Source of the DNA: Bradyrhizobium campsiandrae
GTDB taxonomy: Bacteria > Pseudomonadota > Alphaproteobacteria > Rhizobiales > Xanthobacteraceae
Assembly (NCBI RefSeq): GCF_014529705.1
Contig: NZ_JAANIH010000024.1
Location: 59,885 to 123,884 of the forward strand
Reading direction: 5' to 3'
DNA: 64,000 nt
The translations under genes were made by a program, and so were the position numbers. Positions within the stretch are counted from its first letter, which is position 1. Each line of letters begins with the position of its first letter. Shown in pieces: positions 51,498 through 60,489 of the stretch. The notes below the pieces were generated by a model. It ran no database searches, was not told the DNA's origin, and worked only from the letters and a program-made list of their open reading frames with translations.

Positions 51498-52367
51498 ATG
51501 AAGCTCCCTCGCCTCGCCACCTATTCCGTCAACGGTGATATCCGCTACGGCGCCGTCCTCGAGGGCGGCATGGTCGACCTCTCCGCGCGCTATGCAAAAG
51601 TCTATCCGACGCTGCGCGAGGTGATTGCCGCCGGCAAGCTCGTGAGCCTTGCCGAGGAAGCCGCCGGCCGCACGCCGGTCCACGCGCTCAGTGAGATCAC
51701 CTGGCTGCCGCCGGTGCCCGCGCCGGAAAAGATCATCTGCATCGGCGTCAACTACCCCGACCGTAACGCCGAGTACAAGGACGGCCAGGAAGCGCCGAAA
51801 TATCCGAGCATGTTCATGCGCTCGCCGCGGTCCTTCGTCGGCCACGACACGCCGCTGGTGCGACCGCGCGCCTCCGCGCAGCTCGATTATGAGGGCGAAA
51901 TCGTGCTGGTGATCGGCAAGCAAGGCCGGCACATCAAGGAGAGCGCCGCGCTCGACCACATCGCCGCGCTCACGCTCTGCAACGAGGGGTCGGTGCGCGA
52001 CTGGCTGCGCCACGCCAAGTTCAACGTCACGCAAGGCAAGAACTTTGATTCCAGCGGCAGCCTCGGGCCGTGGCTGGTGCCCTACACGAAAGAAGCCCAG
52101 ATCGCCGACATCAAGCTGACCACGCATGTCAATGGCGAGCTCAGGCAGGACGACCGTACCAGCCGGCTGATATTTCCGCTCCGCTATCTCATCAGCTATA
52201 TCTCGACCTTCGCGACGCTGGTTCCCGGCGACGTCATCGTCACGGGGACGCCGACCGGCGCGGGTGCACGGTTCGATCCGCCGCGGTACCTGAAGCCGGG
52301 CGATGTCATCGAGGTCGCGGCCGAGGGCATCGGCACTTTGCGCAACGGCGTCGTCGACGAAGCCTGA
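51498..52367 (+). CDS. fumarylacetoacetate-hydrolase-family protein (HpaG-like)
   Basis: The 289-residue FAH-fold protein has the core IICIGVNYPDRNAEY, the metal-ligand block LDYEGEIVLVIGKQGRHI and VTQGKNFDSSGSLGPWLVP, ending with GDVIVTGTPTGAGA. In this operon the likely job is that of HpaG (decarboxylation and isomerisation of the tricarboxylic intermediate). However, E. coli HpaG is a tandem of two such domains, whereas this is single, so an acylpyruvase-like role remains possible. It is tightly packed between hpaD and the TPP gene. Confidence 0.87.
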   Translation: MKLPRLATYSVNGDIRYGAVLEGGMVDLSARYAKVYPTLREVIAAGKLVSLAEEAAGRTPVHALSEITWLPPVPAPEKIICIGVNYPDRNAEYKDGQEAPKYPSMFMRSPRSFVGHDTPLVRPRASAQLDYEGEIVLVIGKQGRHIKESAALDHIAALTLCNEGSVRDWLRHAKFNVTQGKNFDSSGSLGPWLVPYTKEAQIADIKLTTHVNGELRQDDRTSRLIFPLRYLISYISTFATLVPGDVIVTGTPTGAGARFDPPRYLKPGDVIEVAAEGIGTLRNGVVDEA

Positions 52368-52392
52368 ACGACAACACGAATGGAATGATGCA

Positions 52393-54018
52393 ATGACCAC
52401 CCTCACCGGCGGCGAAGCGATCGTAAGCGGGCTCGTCGCCCACGGCGTCGACACCGTATTCGGCCTGCCCGGCGCGCAAATCTACGGCCTGTTCGACGCC
52501 TTTCACCAGGCCCAGCTCAAGGTGATCGGCGCGCGGCACGAGCAGGCCTGCGGCTACATGGCGTTCGGCTACGCGCGCGCGAGCGGCAGGCCCGGCGTGT
52601 TCAGCGTGGTGCCCGGCCCCGGCGTGCTCAACGCCAGCGCCGCGCTGCTGACCGCCTTCGGCTGCAACGAGCCGGTGCTGTGCGTCACCGGCCAGGTGCC
52701 GACGCAATTCCTGGGCAAGGGCCGCGGCCATCTGCACGAGATGCCGGACCAGCTCGCCACCTTGCGCACCTATGTGAAGTGGGCGGACCGCATCGAGGCG
52801 CCCGGCAACGCGCCGACCACCGTGGCGCGCGCCTTCCAGGAGATGACCTCTGGGCGCCGCGGCCCAGCCTCGGTCGAAATGCCCTGGGATATCTTCACGC
52901 AGCGCGCTGCCACGGCCGCAGCGCAAGTGCTGGAGCCGCTGCCGGCGCCGCTGGCCGACCCCGACACGATCAGACAGGCGGCCGCGCTGATCAAGGCCGC
53001 CAAGGCACCGATGATCTTCGTCGGCAGCGGCGCGATCGAGGCCGGCGAGGAGATCCTCGAGCTCGCCGAGATGATCGACGCGCCGGTCGTGGCCTTCCGC
53101 AGCGGCCGCGGCATCGTCTCCAACGCACATGAGCTCGGCCTCACCATGGCTGCCGCCTACAAGCTTTGGCCGAACACCGATCTCATGATCGGGATCGGCA
53201 CGCGCCTGGAGCTGCCGACCATGTCGCGCTGGTCCTACCAACCCGCCGGCCTCAAGAGCATCCGCATCGACATCGATCCGGTCGAGATGCGGCGCTTCAT
53301 CTCGGATATCGCCATCGTCGCCGATGCCAAGGCCGCGACCGCCGATCTCGCGGCTGCCGTGCGCAAGGCCGGCTACAGCAAGACCTCCGGCCGCCGCGGA
53401 GCGATTCGCGAGGCGACCGCGGCGGCGCAAGCCGAGATCCAGCGCGTCCAGCCGCAGATGGCCTACCTCAACATCTTGCGCGAGGTGCTGCCGGCGAACG
53501 CGATCGTGACCGACGAATTGTCGCAAGTCGGCTTCGCCTCCTGGTACGGCTTTCCGATCTACCAGCCGCGCACCTTCATCACCTCGGGCTATCAGGGCAC
53601 GCTCGGCTCGGGCTTCCCGACCGCTCTTGGCGCCAAGGTCGCGAACCCTGACAAGCCGGTGGTCGCCATCACAGGCGATGGCGGCTTCATGTTCGGCGTG
53701 CAGGAGCTTGCCACCGCCGTGCAGTTCAACATCGGCGTGGTGACGCTGGTGTTCAACAACAACGCCTATGGCAATGTCCGCCGCGACCAGCGCGAACGCT
53801 TTGACGGCCGCGTGGTGGCCTCCGATCTGGTCAATCCTGACTTCGTCAAGCTGGCGGAGTCCTTTGGCGTTGCGGCTGCGCGCGTCACTGCGCCGGATCA
53901 GTTCAAGGCGGCCATGGAGAAGGCGCTCGCGCATGGCGGGCCGTATCTGATCTCGGTGGAAGTGACCAGGGATTCGGAAGTCAGCCCGTGGGCGTTCATC
54001 CACCCGCCGAAACCTTGA
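52393..54018 (+). CDS. thiamine-diphosphate-dependent enzyme, acetolactate-synthase-like
   Basis: A 541-residue protein with the three ThDP-enzyme domains. The N-terminal PYR domain has FGLPGAQIYGLFDAF and the glutamate in ARHEQACGYMAFGYARASGRPG. The middle domain has PMIFVGSGAIEAGEEI. The PP domain has GDGGFMFGVQELATAVQFN and NNNAYGNVRRDQ, the Mg/ThDP motif. It is not the anabolic IlvB type, because no small subunit is encoded. It could be a 2-oxo-acid decarboxylase or lyase working on aryl-pyruvates or a product of the hpa pathway. It starts 26 bases after the FAH gene and is the last gene of the operon. Confidence 0.88.
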   Translation: MTTLTGGEAIVSGLVAHGVDTVFGLPGAQIYGLFDAFHQAQLKVIGARHEQACGYMAFGYARASGRPGVFSVVPGPGVLNASAALLTAFGCNEPVLCVTGQVPTQFLGKGRGHLHEMPDQLATLRTYVKWADRIEAPGNAPTTVARAFQEMTSGRRGPASVEMPWDIFTQRAATAAAQVLEPLPAPLADPDTIRQAAALIKAAKAPMIFVGSGAIEAGEEILELAEMIDAPVVAFRSGRGIVSNAHELGLTMAAAYKLWPNTDLMIGIGTRLELPTMSRWSYQPAGLKSIRIDIDPVEMRRFISDIAIVADAKAATADLAAAVRKAGYSKTSGRRGAIREATAAAQAEIQRVQPQMAYLNILREVLPANAIVTDELSQVGFASWYGFPIYQPRTFITSGYQGTLGSGFPTALGAKVANPDKPVVAITGDGGFMFGVQELATAVQFNIGVVTLVFNNNAYGNVRRDQRERFDGRVVASDLVNPDFVKLAESFGVAAARVTAPDQFKAAMEKALAHGGPYLISVEVTRDSEVSPWAFIHPPKP

Positions 54019-54020
54019 GA

Positions 54021-54680
54021 TCACCGCGTCCGGCGAAACGTCAGATTGATCCTGATGCGTCCAAGCAGCGCATGCTCGCCTTCCGCCAGCGGCGCAACGC
54101 CATGATAGGCGAGCCGTGACGGGCCGCCCCAGACCACGACGTCGCCATGGACCAGGCGGAAGCGCCGCGGCTTGTCGCTGCGCGCAAGGCCGCCGAACAG
54201 GAAGGTCGCGGGCAGGCCGAGCGAGACCGAGACGATCGGCGCGGAAAAATCCAGCTCGTCCTTGTCCTGGTGCAGCGACAGCCGCGTGCCGGGCTCGTAG
54301 CGGTTGACCAGGCAGGCATCGGGCGCGAAGTCTTTGAAGCCGCCTTGCTCGGCCGCGCGGCGGGCGAGATCGCAAAACACCGGCGGCATCGCCGGCCATG
54401 GCGCACCGGTCTTGGGATCGATGGGATCGTAGCGATAGCCGGTGTGATCAGTGATCCAGCCGCGCTCACCGCAATTGGTCATGGCGACCGACATCTGGTA
54501 GCCGCCCGGCGTCGTCATGCGGCGGAACGGCGACTGCGCCACGATGGCGCGGACGGCTGCGATCAGTTCGCCCTCGATCGGCCTGACGAAGCCGCGCAGC
54601 AACACCGCGCCGTCGGCGATTTCCTCGCGCGGCGGCTGCGCCTCGGCAACGCTGTCGAAAAGGTCAGCCGTCAATCGCAA
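54021..54680 (-). CDS. alkB: DNA oxidative demethylase AlkB
   Basis: A 219-residue Fe(II)/2-oxoglutarate dioxygenase. The iron ligands are in SLHQDKDE (H and D) and YHGVAPL (H), and the 2-oxoglutarate arginines in RINLTFRRT. GGYQMSVAMTNCG and the tyrosine-rich GYRYDPIDP block are AlkB landmarks. It removes 1-methyladenine and 3-methylcytosine from DNA. The first codon in frame is a TTG at 54680, three bases after the stop of the preceding oxygenase gene. No better start is visible, so its translation is likely coupled. Confidence 0.94.
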   Translation of the reverse strand: MRLTADLFDSVAEAQPPREEIADGAVLLRGFVRPIEGELIAAVRAIVAQSPFRRMTTPGGYQMSVAMTNCGERGWITDHTGYRYDPIDPKTGAPWPAMPPVFCDLARRAAEQGGFKDFAPDACLVNRYEPGTRLSLHQDKDELDFSAPIVSVSLGLPATFLFGGLARSDKPRRFRLVHGDVVVWGGPSRLAYHGVAPLAEGEHALLGRIRINLTFRRTR

Positions 54681-54683
54681 CGC

Positions 54684-55430
54684 TCATTTGGCATCATGGA
54701 AGATCACACCCAGCGTGTGGCGCTGGCCGGACCTGATCCGGCTGACGCCGTGGCGGAGATTAACGCGGTATGTGCCGCGTGTCCCCTGCACCGGACGATG
54801 GTGCACAGCAAAGGCAACGGCATCGCCTTGCGTCAATGGAACCACTTCCGCGCGGGACTGCAGGCGCGGGCGCTGTTCCGTCAGCACGAACTCGCCGCCG
54901 GTGAAATCACGGCCGGGCTCGGACAGCAGGATCGCCACCTGGAGCGGGAACACGTGCTCGCCATAAAGGTCCTGGTGCAGGCAGTTGAAGTCGCCGGCCT
55001 CATATTGCAGCAGCAACGGCGTCGGCCGCGCCTGGCCGGCGTCGTGGCAACGCTTAAGAAAGTCGGCATGCTGTGCGGGATAGCGAATCTCGATCCCCAT
55101 CGCCTCGTTCCAGCGGTTGGCGACGCCTTGCAGATGCGCATAGAGCGCCGGGCGCAACTGCGCGATCAGATCGGGCAGCGGATAGGAGAAATATTTGTAC
55201 TCGCCGCGACCAAAGCCGTGGCGGCCCATGACGATGCGGCTGCGGAAGTGCGTGTCGTCAGGGTAGAGCGCGGCGATGGCGCGGCATTGGTCGGGGGTGA
55301 GCAAGCCCTTCAGGACGGCGCAGCCCTGGGAGTCGAGCTCGGCGGTGATCTCGGGCCAGTCGAGGGTGTCGACGTGGGCGGGGAGGTCGGGAACGGAGAT
55401 TTGGGTTGGCTTTCGTGCGGTCATTGTCAT
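54684..55430 (-). CDS. 2OG-Fe(II) oxygenase of unknown substrate (COG3826-like)
   Basis: A 248-residue protein of the double-stranded beta-helix type. The iron ligands are H and D in NCLHQDLYGE and a distal H near AVHHRPVQG; the arginine for 2-oxoglutarate is probably in NLRHGVSRI. The N-terminal GCAVLKGLLTPDQC is like prolyl-hydroxylase relatives. ATG 55430 follows GAAGG; the next ATG six bases later is also possible. It is followed at once by alkB, so both 2OG enzymes are co-transcribed, which suggests a role in repair or demethylation. Confidence 0.87.
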   Translation of the reverse strand: MTMTARKPTQISVPDLPAHVDTLDWPEITAELDSQGCAVLKGLLTPDQCRAIAALYPDDTHFRSRIVMGRHGFGRGEYKYFSYPLPDLIAQLRPALYAHLQGVANRWNEAMGIEIRYPAQHADFLKRCHDAGQARPTPLLLQYEAGDFNCLHQDLYGEHVFPLQVAILLSEPGRDFTGGEFVLTEQRPRLQSRAEVVPLTQGDAVAFAVHHRPVQGTRGTYRVNLRHGVSRIRSGQRHTLGVIFHDAK

Positions 55431-55490
55431 GGCAATCACCTTCGCAGCTTGACGTTCACCCTGCCACCCGATTTCCGATGACTATCTCCT

Positions 55491-55610
55491 CGTCATTGCG
55501 AGCGCAGCGAAGCAATCCAGAAGTCCCGCCGCGGAACCAGTCTGGATTGCTTCGTCGCATCTGCGCAAAATTGCTACGCAATTTTGTCGCTGAGCTCCTC
55601 GCAATGACGT
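55491..55610. repeat. dispersed repeat, CGTCATTGCGAGCGCAGCGAAGCAA type
   Basis: The element begins CGTCATTGCGAGCGCAGCGA, has a central pair AGCAATCCAG/CTGGATTGCT, and ends with CTCGCAATGACG. A small hairpin AAAATTGC-TAC-GCAATTTT lies inside (55567-55585). It looks like a known rhizobial-type palindromic repeat; a remnant of it seems to be at about 42013-42033. Confidence 0.8.
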
Positions 55611-55646
55611 GGAGAGAGCTGTGCCGGCAATGACGGCGGAGAGAGA

Positions 55647-56333
55647 TCAGCCCCGCACCGGCAGCGTCACCACGTCGTAGCCGTGCCTGATCGTCCGCTT
55701 CAGCACGGGATCTTCGAGCTCGAAGTCGAACCGATCGGCGGGACGGATGCCGCCCTTGGCGGCGAAGGTGCCCCCGAACATCGCGCAGCCGTCGGGAAAT
55801 TTCCCGCCGTCGAAGCCGCGCGCGATCAGCTCAGAGACCGGCAGCATCGCGTCGAGCGTGCCCTCCTGGTAGAGCACGCGCTCGCCCTTGATGGTGGCGT
55901 AGGAGCGCAGGATCATCCTGTCCCAATGGCCGACGACGTCCTCGAGCTCCCACAGCGTGGAGGCAATCGGCTTGTCGCACATCTGCTTGGAGACGGTGAC
56001 GTTGTAGGCCTCGACCTTGCGGTCGGTGTGATCGGAGCCGCAGCCGACGAAGATGCGGCCCTGCCAGCCGATCAGCACGAACTCGACCTCACCGGAGGAA
56101 TCGCCGCCGGTGCATTCGATGCTGTCTTCCTGAGTCAGCCGGCGCGCCGAGGCACGATAATAGATCGGCGTCGAGGCCGGCGGAGCGATGCCCATCTCCT
56201 GCAGCTCTTTGATGTGCTTGTCGCGTGCAACAGGGTCGCGGCCGGTCCAGCCGGCGATGACCATCTGGTCGACCGCCAGGGTCAGCGGCGTGGTGGTATC
56301 CTGGGCGTCGACGGTGAAGGTGAGATCAAACAC
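55647..56333 (-). CDS. DUF2848-family protein
   Basis: A 228-residue protein of the DUF2848 family (fumarylacetoacetate-hydrolase-like fold). Blocks such as GWTGRDPVARDKHIKELQEMGI, SSGEVEFVLIGWQGRIFVGCGSDHTDR, and FGGTFAAKGGIRPADRFDFELEDP are typical. The start is GTG 56333, with GGAGG nine bases upstream, and it overlaps the amidase stop by 8 bases. These proteins are often encoded next to amidases and may hydrolyse a related amide. The substrate is unknown. Confidence 0.87.
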   Translation of the reverse strand: MFDLTFTVDAQDTTTPLTLAVDQMVIAGWTGRDPVARDKHIKELQEMGIAPPASTPIYYRASARRLTQEDSIECTGGDSSGEVEFVLIGWQGRIFVGCGSDHTDRKVEAYNVTVSKQMCDKPIASTLWELEDVVGHWDRMILRSYATIKGERVLYQEGTLDAMLPVSELIARGFDGGKFPDGCAMFGGTFAAKGGIRPADRFDFELEDPVLKRTIRHGYDVVTLPVRG

Positions 56334-57675
56334 GAATGACGGCCTCCATGCCGGCAGCAAGTTCAAAGATACGGCGGTCCGAGCCGCCCGCGCCTGCCAG
56401 CATCAGGCCGACGGGCACGTCGCCTTCGCGATGCGCAGGGATCGAGATGGCGCAGCCGTCGATCATGTTGATGAGGGTGCAATTGCGCAGCGCGCGCAGG
56501 TTTTGCGTGGTGAAGGCCTTGTCGTCGGCGAGATCGGCGATCTTCGGCGGCGTGTTGGCGGTGGTCGGTAGCACCAGCGCGTCATAGGGCGCGATGCGCG
56601 CATTGACGCGGGCGATCAGCGAGCGGCGCTCGTTAAGGAGATCGATATAGTCGGCCGCACTCTGCGCCTCGCCGCGCATGATGCGCACGGAGACACGGGG
56701 ATCATAGACGTCGCCCTTGGAGGTGATGAGATAGCGATGCCAGGCGTAGCTTTCCGCGGCGGCAAAACCACCCTTGGCGTTCATCGGCCCGATGTCGTGG
56801 AATTCCGCCATCTCGACGCGTTCGATGATGGCACCGTGATCGGCCAGCGATTTCAGTGCGCGCTCGAAGGTCGCGGAGACCTCCGCGTCGAGATCGTCGA
56901 GCGCGATCGTGGTCGGCACGGCGAGCCGCATGCCCTTCACGGGGCGCGGCTTCAGGGCCGTGATCGGCTCGTTGGCGAGCACCGCATCGAGTATGGCACA
57001 ACAGCTGACTGATCGCGCCAGCGGACCGATGCTGTCGAGCGAGAAGGACAGTGGCACGGAGCCATCGAGCGGCACGCGGCGCTGCGTCGGTTTGTAGCCG
57101 ACGATGCCGTTATAGGCTGCCGGAATGCGGCAGGAGCCGCCGGTGTCGGTGCCGAGCGCAGCATGCGCCATGCCGTCGAGCACCGAGACGGCCGCGCCCG
57201 AGGACGAGCCGCCCGGCACGTGGCCGTCGGCCCGGTTCCAGGCGCCCTTCGGCGTGCCATAATGCGGATTGATGCCGATGCCGGAATAGGCAAATTCGGT
57301 CATGTTGGTGCGCCCGATCACGACAAAGCCGGCCTTGCGCAGCCGGGCCACCGTCGCGGCATCCTGCTCGGCCGCAGGCGAATCGTCGAGCGCGCGGGAG
57401 CCGGCGCGCGTCACCTGCCCCTTGATGTCGAACAGGTCCTTGATCGAGACCGGGATGCCGGCAAAGCGCGACGGCGCGGCCTTGGCCTTGCGCAAGGCAT
57501 CCATCGCATCCGCGGCCGCGAGCGCGGCGTCCTTGTCGACATGGATGAAGGTGCGCTGGCCTTCGCCGGCGGGGTCGGCGATCCTGGCGATGCACGCTTC
57601 GACCAGTTTTCGGGAGGTGGTGCGACCGCTTTCGAGGTCCTCGGCGAGCTTCGCCAGTGTCGGAAAATCGGGCAT
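56326..57675 (-). CDS. amidase-signature hydrolase
   Basis: A 449-residue amidase. The Ser-cisSer-Lys triad is visible: K in GIPVSIKDLFDIKG, the cis-Ser in VPGGSSSGAAVS and the nucleophile Ser in DTGGSCRIPAAYNG. The GIVGYKPT block and the C-terminal INMIDGCAISIPAHREG are family signatures. It hydrolyses an amide to an acid and ammonia. It overlaps the DUF2848 gene by 8 bases, so the pair is one unit. GatA is unlikely because no GatB/GatC is present. Confidence 0.93.
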   Translation of the reverse strand: MPDFPTLAKLAEDLESGRTTSRKLVEACIARIADPAGEGQRTFIHVDKDAALAAADAMDALRKAKAAPSRFAGIPVSIKDLFDIKGQVTRAGSRALDDSPAAEQDAATVARLRKAGFVVIGRTNMTEFAYSGIGINPHYGTPKGAWNRADGHVPGGSSSGAAVSVLDGMAHAALGTDTGGSCRIPAAYNGIVGYKPTQRRVPLDGSVPLSFSLDSIGPLARSVSCCAILDAVLANEPITALKPRPVKGMRLAVPTTIALDDLDAEVSATFERALKSLADHGAIIERVEMAEFHDIGPMNAKGGFAAAESYAWHRYLITSKGDVYDPRVSVRIMRGEAQSAADYIDLLNERRSLIARVNARIAPYDALVLPTTANTPPKIADLADDKAFTTQNLRALRNCTLINMIDGCAISIPAHREGDVPVGLMLAGAGGSDRRIFELAAGMEAVIRV

Positions 57676-57847
57676 GTCTGTCTCACGGAATATTGCGCGC
57701 GCAATCTATAGCGCCGGCTCAGTTCGACACAAGCATTGTGCGCATGATGGCATGCATGCTGCCGGCTGGACCGTTGACGCACCATAGCCGATTGTCGCAT
57801 CAAGTTCGAAACAGGCGAGAGGCCTGTCCTTTGGGAGGTTTTCCGAG

Positions 57848-58261
57848 ATGGCCGAACCGCAGCGCGCGCGACCGAAACCGACACCGGAAACCCAGCATTT
57901 CTGGGACGGTACCAAAGCCGGCGAATTGCGCCTGCAGCGCTGCGATGCCTGCGCGCATGTCTACTTCCCGCCGCGCCCGTTCTGCCCGTCCTGCGCCTCG
58001 CGCAAGGTCTCCGTGTTCAAGGCGAGCGGCAAGGGCTTCCTCTACAGCTATGTGATCAACCACCGCCCCGCCGCGCCCGGCTTCACGCCGCCTTACGCGA
58101 TCGCCGTGGTCGAGCTCGACGAGGGTCCGCGGATGATGAGCAACATCATCGATTGCCCGCAGACGCCGGAGGCGCTGGAGCTCGACATGAAACTCGAGGT
58201 CGCCTTCCAGGAGCTCGATGACAAGATCGCCCTTCCCGTCTTCCGTCCGGCAAAGGGCTAG
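57848..58261 (+). CDS. zinc-ribbon OB-fold protein (DUF35), thiolase partner
   Basis: A 137-residue protein. A rubredoxin-like zinc ribbon (C-x2-C in RCDACAH and CPSCASR, about 33-57) is followed by an OB-fold (about 58-120). DUF35 proteins bind acyl-CoA and pair with thiolase- or SCP-like partners. The next gene, 3 bases on, is a thiolase, so they form a complex. ATG 57848 follows GGGAGG at a longish spacing. Confidence 0.93.
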   Translation: MAEPQRARPKPTPETQHFWDGTKAGELRLQRCDACAHVYFPPRPFCPSCASRKVSVFKASGKGFLYSYVINHRPAAPGFTPPYAIAVVELDEGPRMMSNIIDCPQTPEALELDMKLEVAFQELDDKIALPVFRPAKG

Positions 58262-58264
58262 ATC

Positions 58265-59404
58265 ATGCGCAAGAACCAGGTTGCCGTCGTCGGCGCGGCC
58301 GAAACCACCGAGCTCGGTGTCATCCCGGGCGCCTCGCAGCTCCAGCTTCACGCCGATGCGGCGCTCAATGCCATCGCGGATGCGGGGCTGAAGCTGTCCG
58401 ACATCGATGGCTTTGCCACCGCGGTCGAAACGCCGCAGCAGGTCTGTCATTATCTCGGCATCAAGCCGACCTGGGTGGACGGCACCTCGGTCGGCGGCTG
58501 CTCGTTCATGCTGCACGTCCGCCACGCCGCGGCGGCGATCGAGGCGGGTCTCTGCAAGACCGTGCTGATCACCCATGCCGAGAGCGGCAAGTCGATGATC
58601 GGCAAGCAGCCGCGCTTCACGGCGGCGGACAGCCTCAACGGCCAGTTCGAGGCGCCCTACGGCGTCTACGGCCCGCCCAGCATGTTCCCGATTCCCGTGC
58701 TGCGCTTCATGAAGACCTATGGCATCACGCATGAGCAGCTCGCTTCGGTCGCCGTCGTGCAGCGGGAATGGGCGGCGAAGAATCCGCGCGCGATGATGAA
58801 GGACCCGATCACCGTCGCTGATGTGCTCAATTCTCGCATGATCGCCTATCCGTTCCGGCTGCTGCAGTGCTGCCTCGTCACCGACGGCGGCGGCGCGCTG
58901 ATCCTGACCTCGGCCGACCGCGCCAGGGATTTTCCGCGCAAGCCCGTCTACATCATGGGCACCGGCGAGAGCGTGGAAACGCCGATGGTCAGCCAGATGG
59001 AGACCTTCAACTCCTCGCGCGCGTTCAAGACCGCAGGGCCACTGGCCTTCAAGGAAGCCGGCATCACGCACGGGGATGTCGATCATCTCATGATCTACGA
59101 TGCGTTCGCGCATCTGCCGCTGTTCGGCCTCGGCGATCTCGGCTTCATGCCCTATGAGGAGACCGGCAGGTTCATCGCGGAGGGCAACACGCGGCCGGGC
59201 GGCAAATTGCCGCTCAACACCAATGGCGGCGGCCTCTCCTACATGCATTCGGGCATGTATGGCATGTACGCGCTGCAGGAAAGCGTGCGCCAGATGCGCG
59301 GCATCGCGCCGGCGCAGGTGCCGAATGCGAAGATTTCGGTGTGCCACGGCGTCGGCGGCATGTTCGCAGCATCAGGCACGATCGTGTTTACGAACGAGAA
59401 ATGA
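58265..59404 (+). CDS. thiolase-like acetyl-CoA acetyltransferase (lipid-transfer type)
   Basis: A 379-residue protein of the thiolase superfamily, SCP-x/DUF35-associated branch. The cysteine is in VGGCSFML (about 79), and other landmarks are DHLMIYDAFAHLPLFGLGDLGF, NTNGGGLSYMHSGMYGMYA and the terminal CHGVGGMFAASG. Such proteins act as thiolases or non-decarboxylating aldolases on CoA thioesters, for example in side-chain breakdown of steroids or aromatic compounds. It forms a module with the DUF35 gene and the SDR gene downstream. Confidence 0.9.
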   Translation: MRKNQVAVVGAAETTELGVIPGASQLQLHADAALNAIADAGLKLSDIDGFATAVETPQQVCHYLGIKPTWVDGTSVGGCSFMLHVRHAAAAIEAGLCKTVLITHAESGKSMIGKQPRFTAADSLNGQFEAPYGVYGPPSMFPIPVLRFMKTYGITHEQLASVAVVQREWAAKNPRAMMKDPITVADVLNSRMIAYPFRLLQCCLVTDGGGALILTSADRARDFPRKPVYIMGTGESVETPMVSQMETFNSSRAFKTAGPLAFKEAGITHGDVDHLMIYDAFAHLPLFGLGDLGFMPYEETGRFIAEGNTRPGGKLPLNTNGGGLSYMHSGMYGMYALQESVRQMRGIAPAQVPNAKISVCHGVGGMFAASGTIVFTNEK

Positions 59405-59418
59405 GCAAGCTGCCCGCC

Positions 59419-59557
59419 TCTCCCTCTCCCCGTTGTTACGGGGAGAGGGTTGGGGTGAGGGGCCTCTCTCCACGGATGAGATGGCCGCGAGACCTGTACC
59501 CCCTCACCCGGATCGCAAGAGCGATCCGACCTCTCCCCGCAGGCGGGGCGAGGTAAG
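59419..59557. repeat. GC-rich repeat with CCCTCTCCCC/GGGGAGAGGG hairpin
   Basis: Between the thiolase and SDR genes lies a hairpin CCCTCTCCCC (59422-59431), 8-base loop, GGGGAGAGGG (59440-59449), then GGGTGAGGGGCC-like and CCCCTCACCCGGATCGC-like parts and a final ACCTCTCCCCGC. This is a composite dispersed element common in rhizobial genomes. Confidence 0.75.
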
Positions 59558-59574
59558 AAAACAGGAGAACCCAC

Positions 59575-60489
59575 ATGAGCAAATCACTGCAGGACAAGGT
59601 CATCATCGTCACCGGCGCAGGCCGCGGCATCGGGCGCGAGATCGCGCTGCTTTGTGCCGCCGAAGGCGCCAAGGTCGTCGTCAATGATCCCGGCGGGGCC
59701 GCCGACGGTGCCGGCACCAGTGCAACGCCCGCGGAGGAAGTCGTCGAGGAGATCAAGAAGCGCGGCGGCACGGCGGTTGCCAATTTCGAGTCGGTGGCCG
59801 AGGCGATTCCCGCCAGCAAGATCGTGAAGACTGCGACCGATCATTTCGGCAAGCTCGACGGCGTCGTCAACAATGCCGGCATCCTGCGCGACATGATCTT
59901 CCACAAGATGAGCGTGGAGGCATTCGAGGCCGTCATCAAGGTTCACCTGATGGGTTCGTTCTACGTCAGCCACGCCGCCGCGCGCATCTTCCGCGAGCAG
60001 GAAAGCGGCTCCTTCGTGCACTTCACCTCGACCTCCGGCCTGATCGGCAACTTCGGGCAAGCCAACTATGCCGCCGCCAAGCTCGGCATCGTCGGGCTCT
60101 CCAAATCGATCGCGCTCGACATGGGCCGCTTCAACGTCCGCTCGAACTGCGTCTCGCCGTTCGCCTGGACGCGCATGATCGGCACCATCCCGACCGAGAC
60201 CGAGGCCGAGAAGGCGCGTGTCGAGAAGATCAAGCAGATGGGTCCGGAGAAGATCGCGCCGATCTGCGCCTATCTGCTCTCCGATGCCGCCAAGGACGTC
60301 TCCGGGCAAATCTTCGGCGCGCGCATGAACGAGCTGTTCCTGTTCAGCCAGAACCGTCCGCTGCGCTCGGTGCATCGGAGCGAGGGCTGGACGCCGCAAT
60401 CGATTGCGGAGCACGGCATGCCGGCGTTGAAAGGCTCGTTCTACAAGCTCGACCGCTCTGCCGACATCTTCCCGTGGGATCCCGTCTAG
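59575..60489 (+). CDS. short-chain dehydrogenase/reductase, hydroxyacyl-CoA type
   Basis: A 304-residue SDR. The NAD(P)-binding motif is TGAGRGIGREIA at the start, NNAGILRD lies at about 100, the catalytic Ser/Tyr/Lys in TSTSGLIGNFGQANYAAAK, and a C-terminal extension of about 50 residues. This is the class of the (3R)-hydroxyacyl-CoA dehydrogenase part of peroxisomal multifunctional enzymes. It is likely to work with the thiolase-like gene upstream on a CoA thioester. The gap holds a repeat. Confidence 0.92.
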   Translation: MSKSLQDKVIIVTGAGRGIGREIALLCAAEGAKVVVNDPGGAADGAGTSATPAEEVVEEIKKRGGTAVANFESVAEAIPASKIVKTATDHFGKLDGVVNNAGILRDMIFHKMSVEAFEAVIKVHLMGSFYVSHAAARIFREQESGSFVHFTSTSGLIGNFGQANYAAAKLGIVGLSKSIALDMGRFNVRSNCVSPFAWTRMIGTIPTETEAEKARVEKIKQMGPEKIAPICAYLLSDAAKDVSGQIFGARMNELFLFSQNRPLRSVHRSEGWTPQSIAEHGMPALKGSFYKLDRSADIFPWDPV

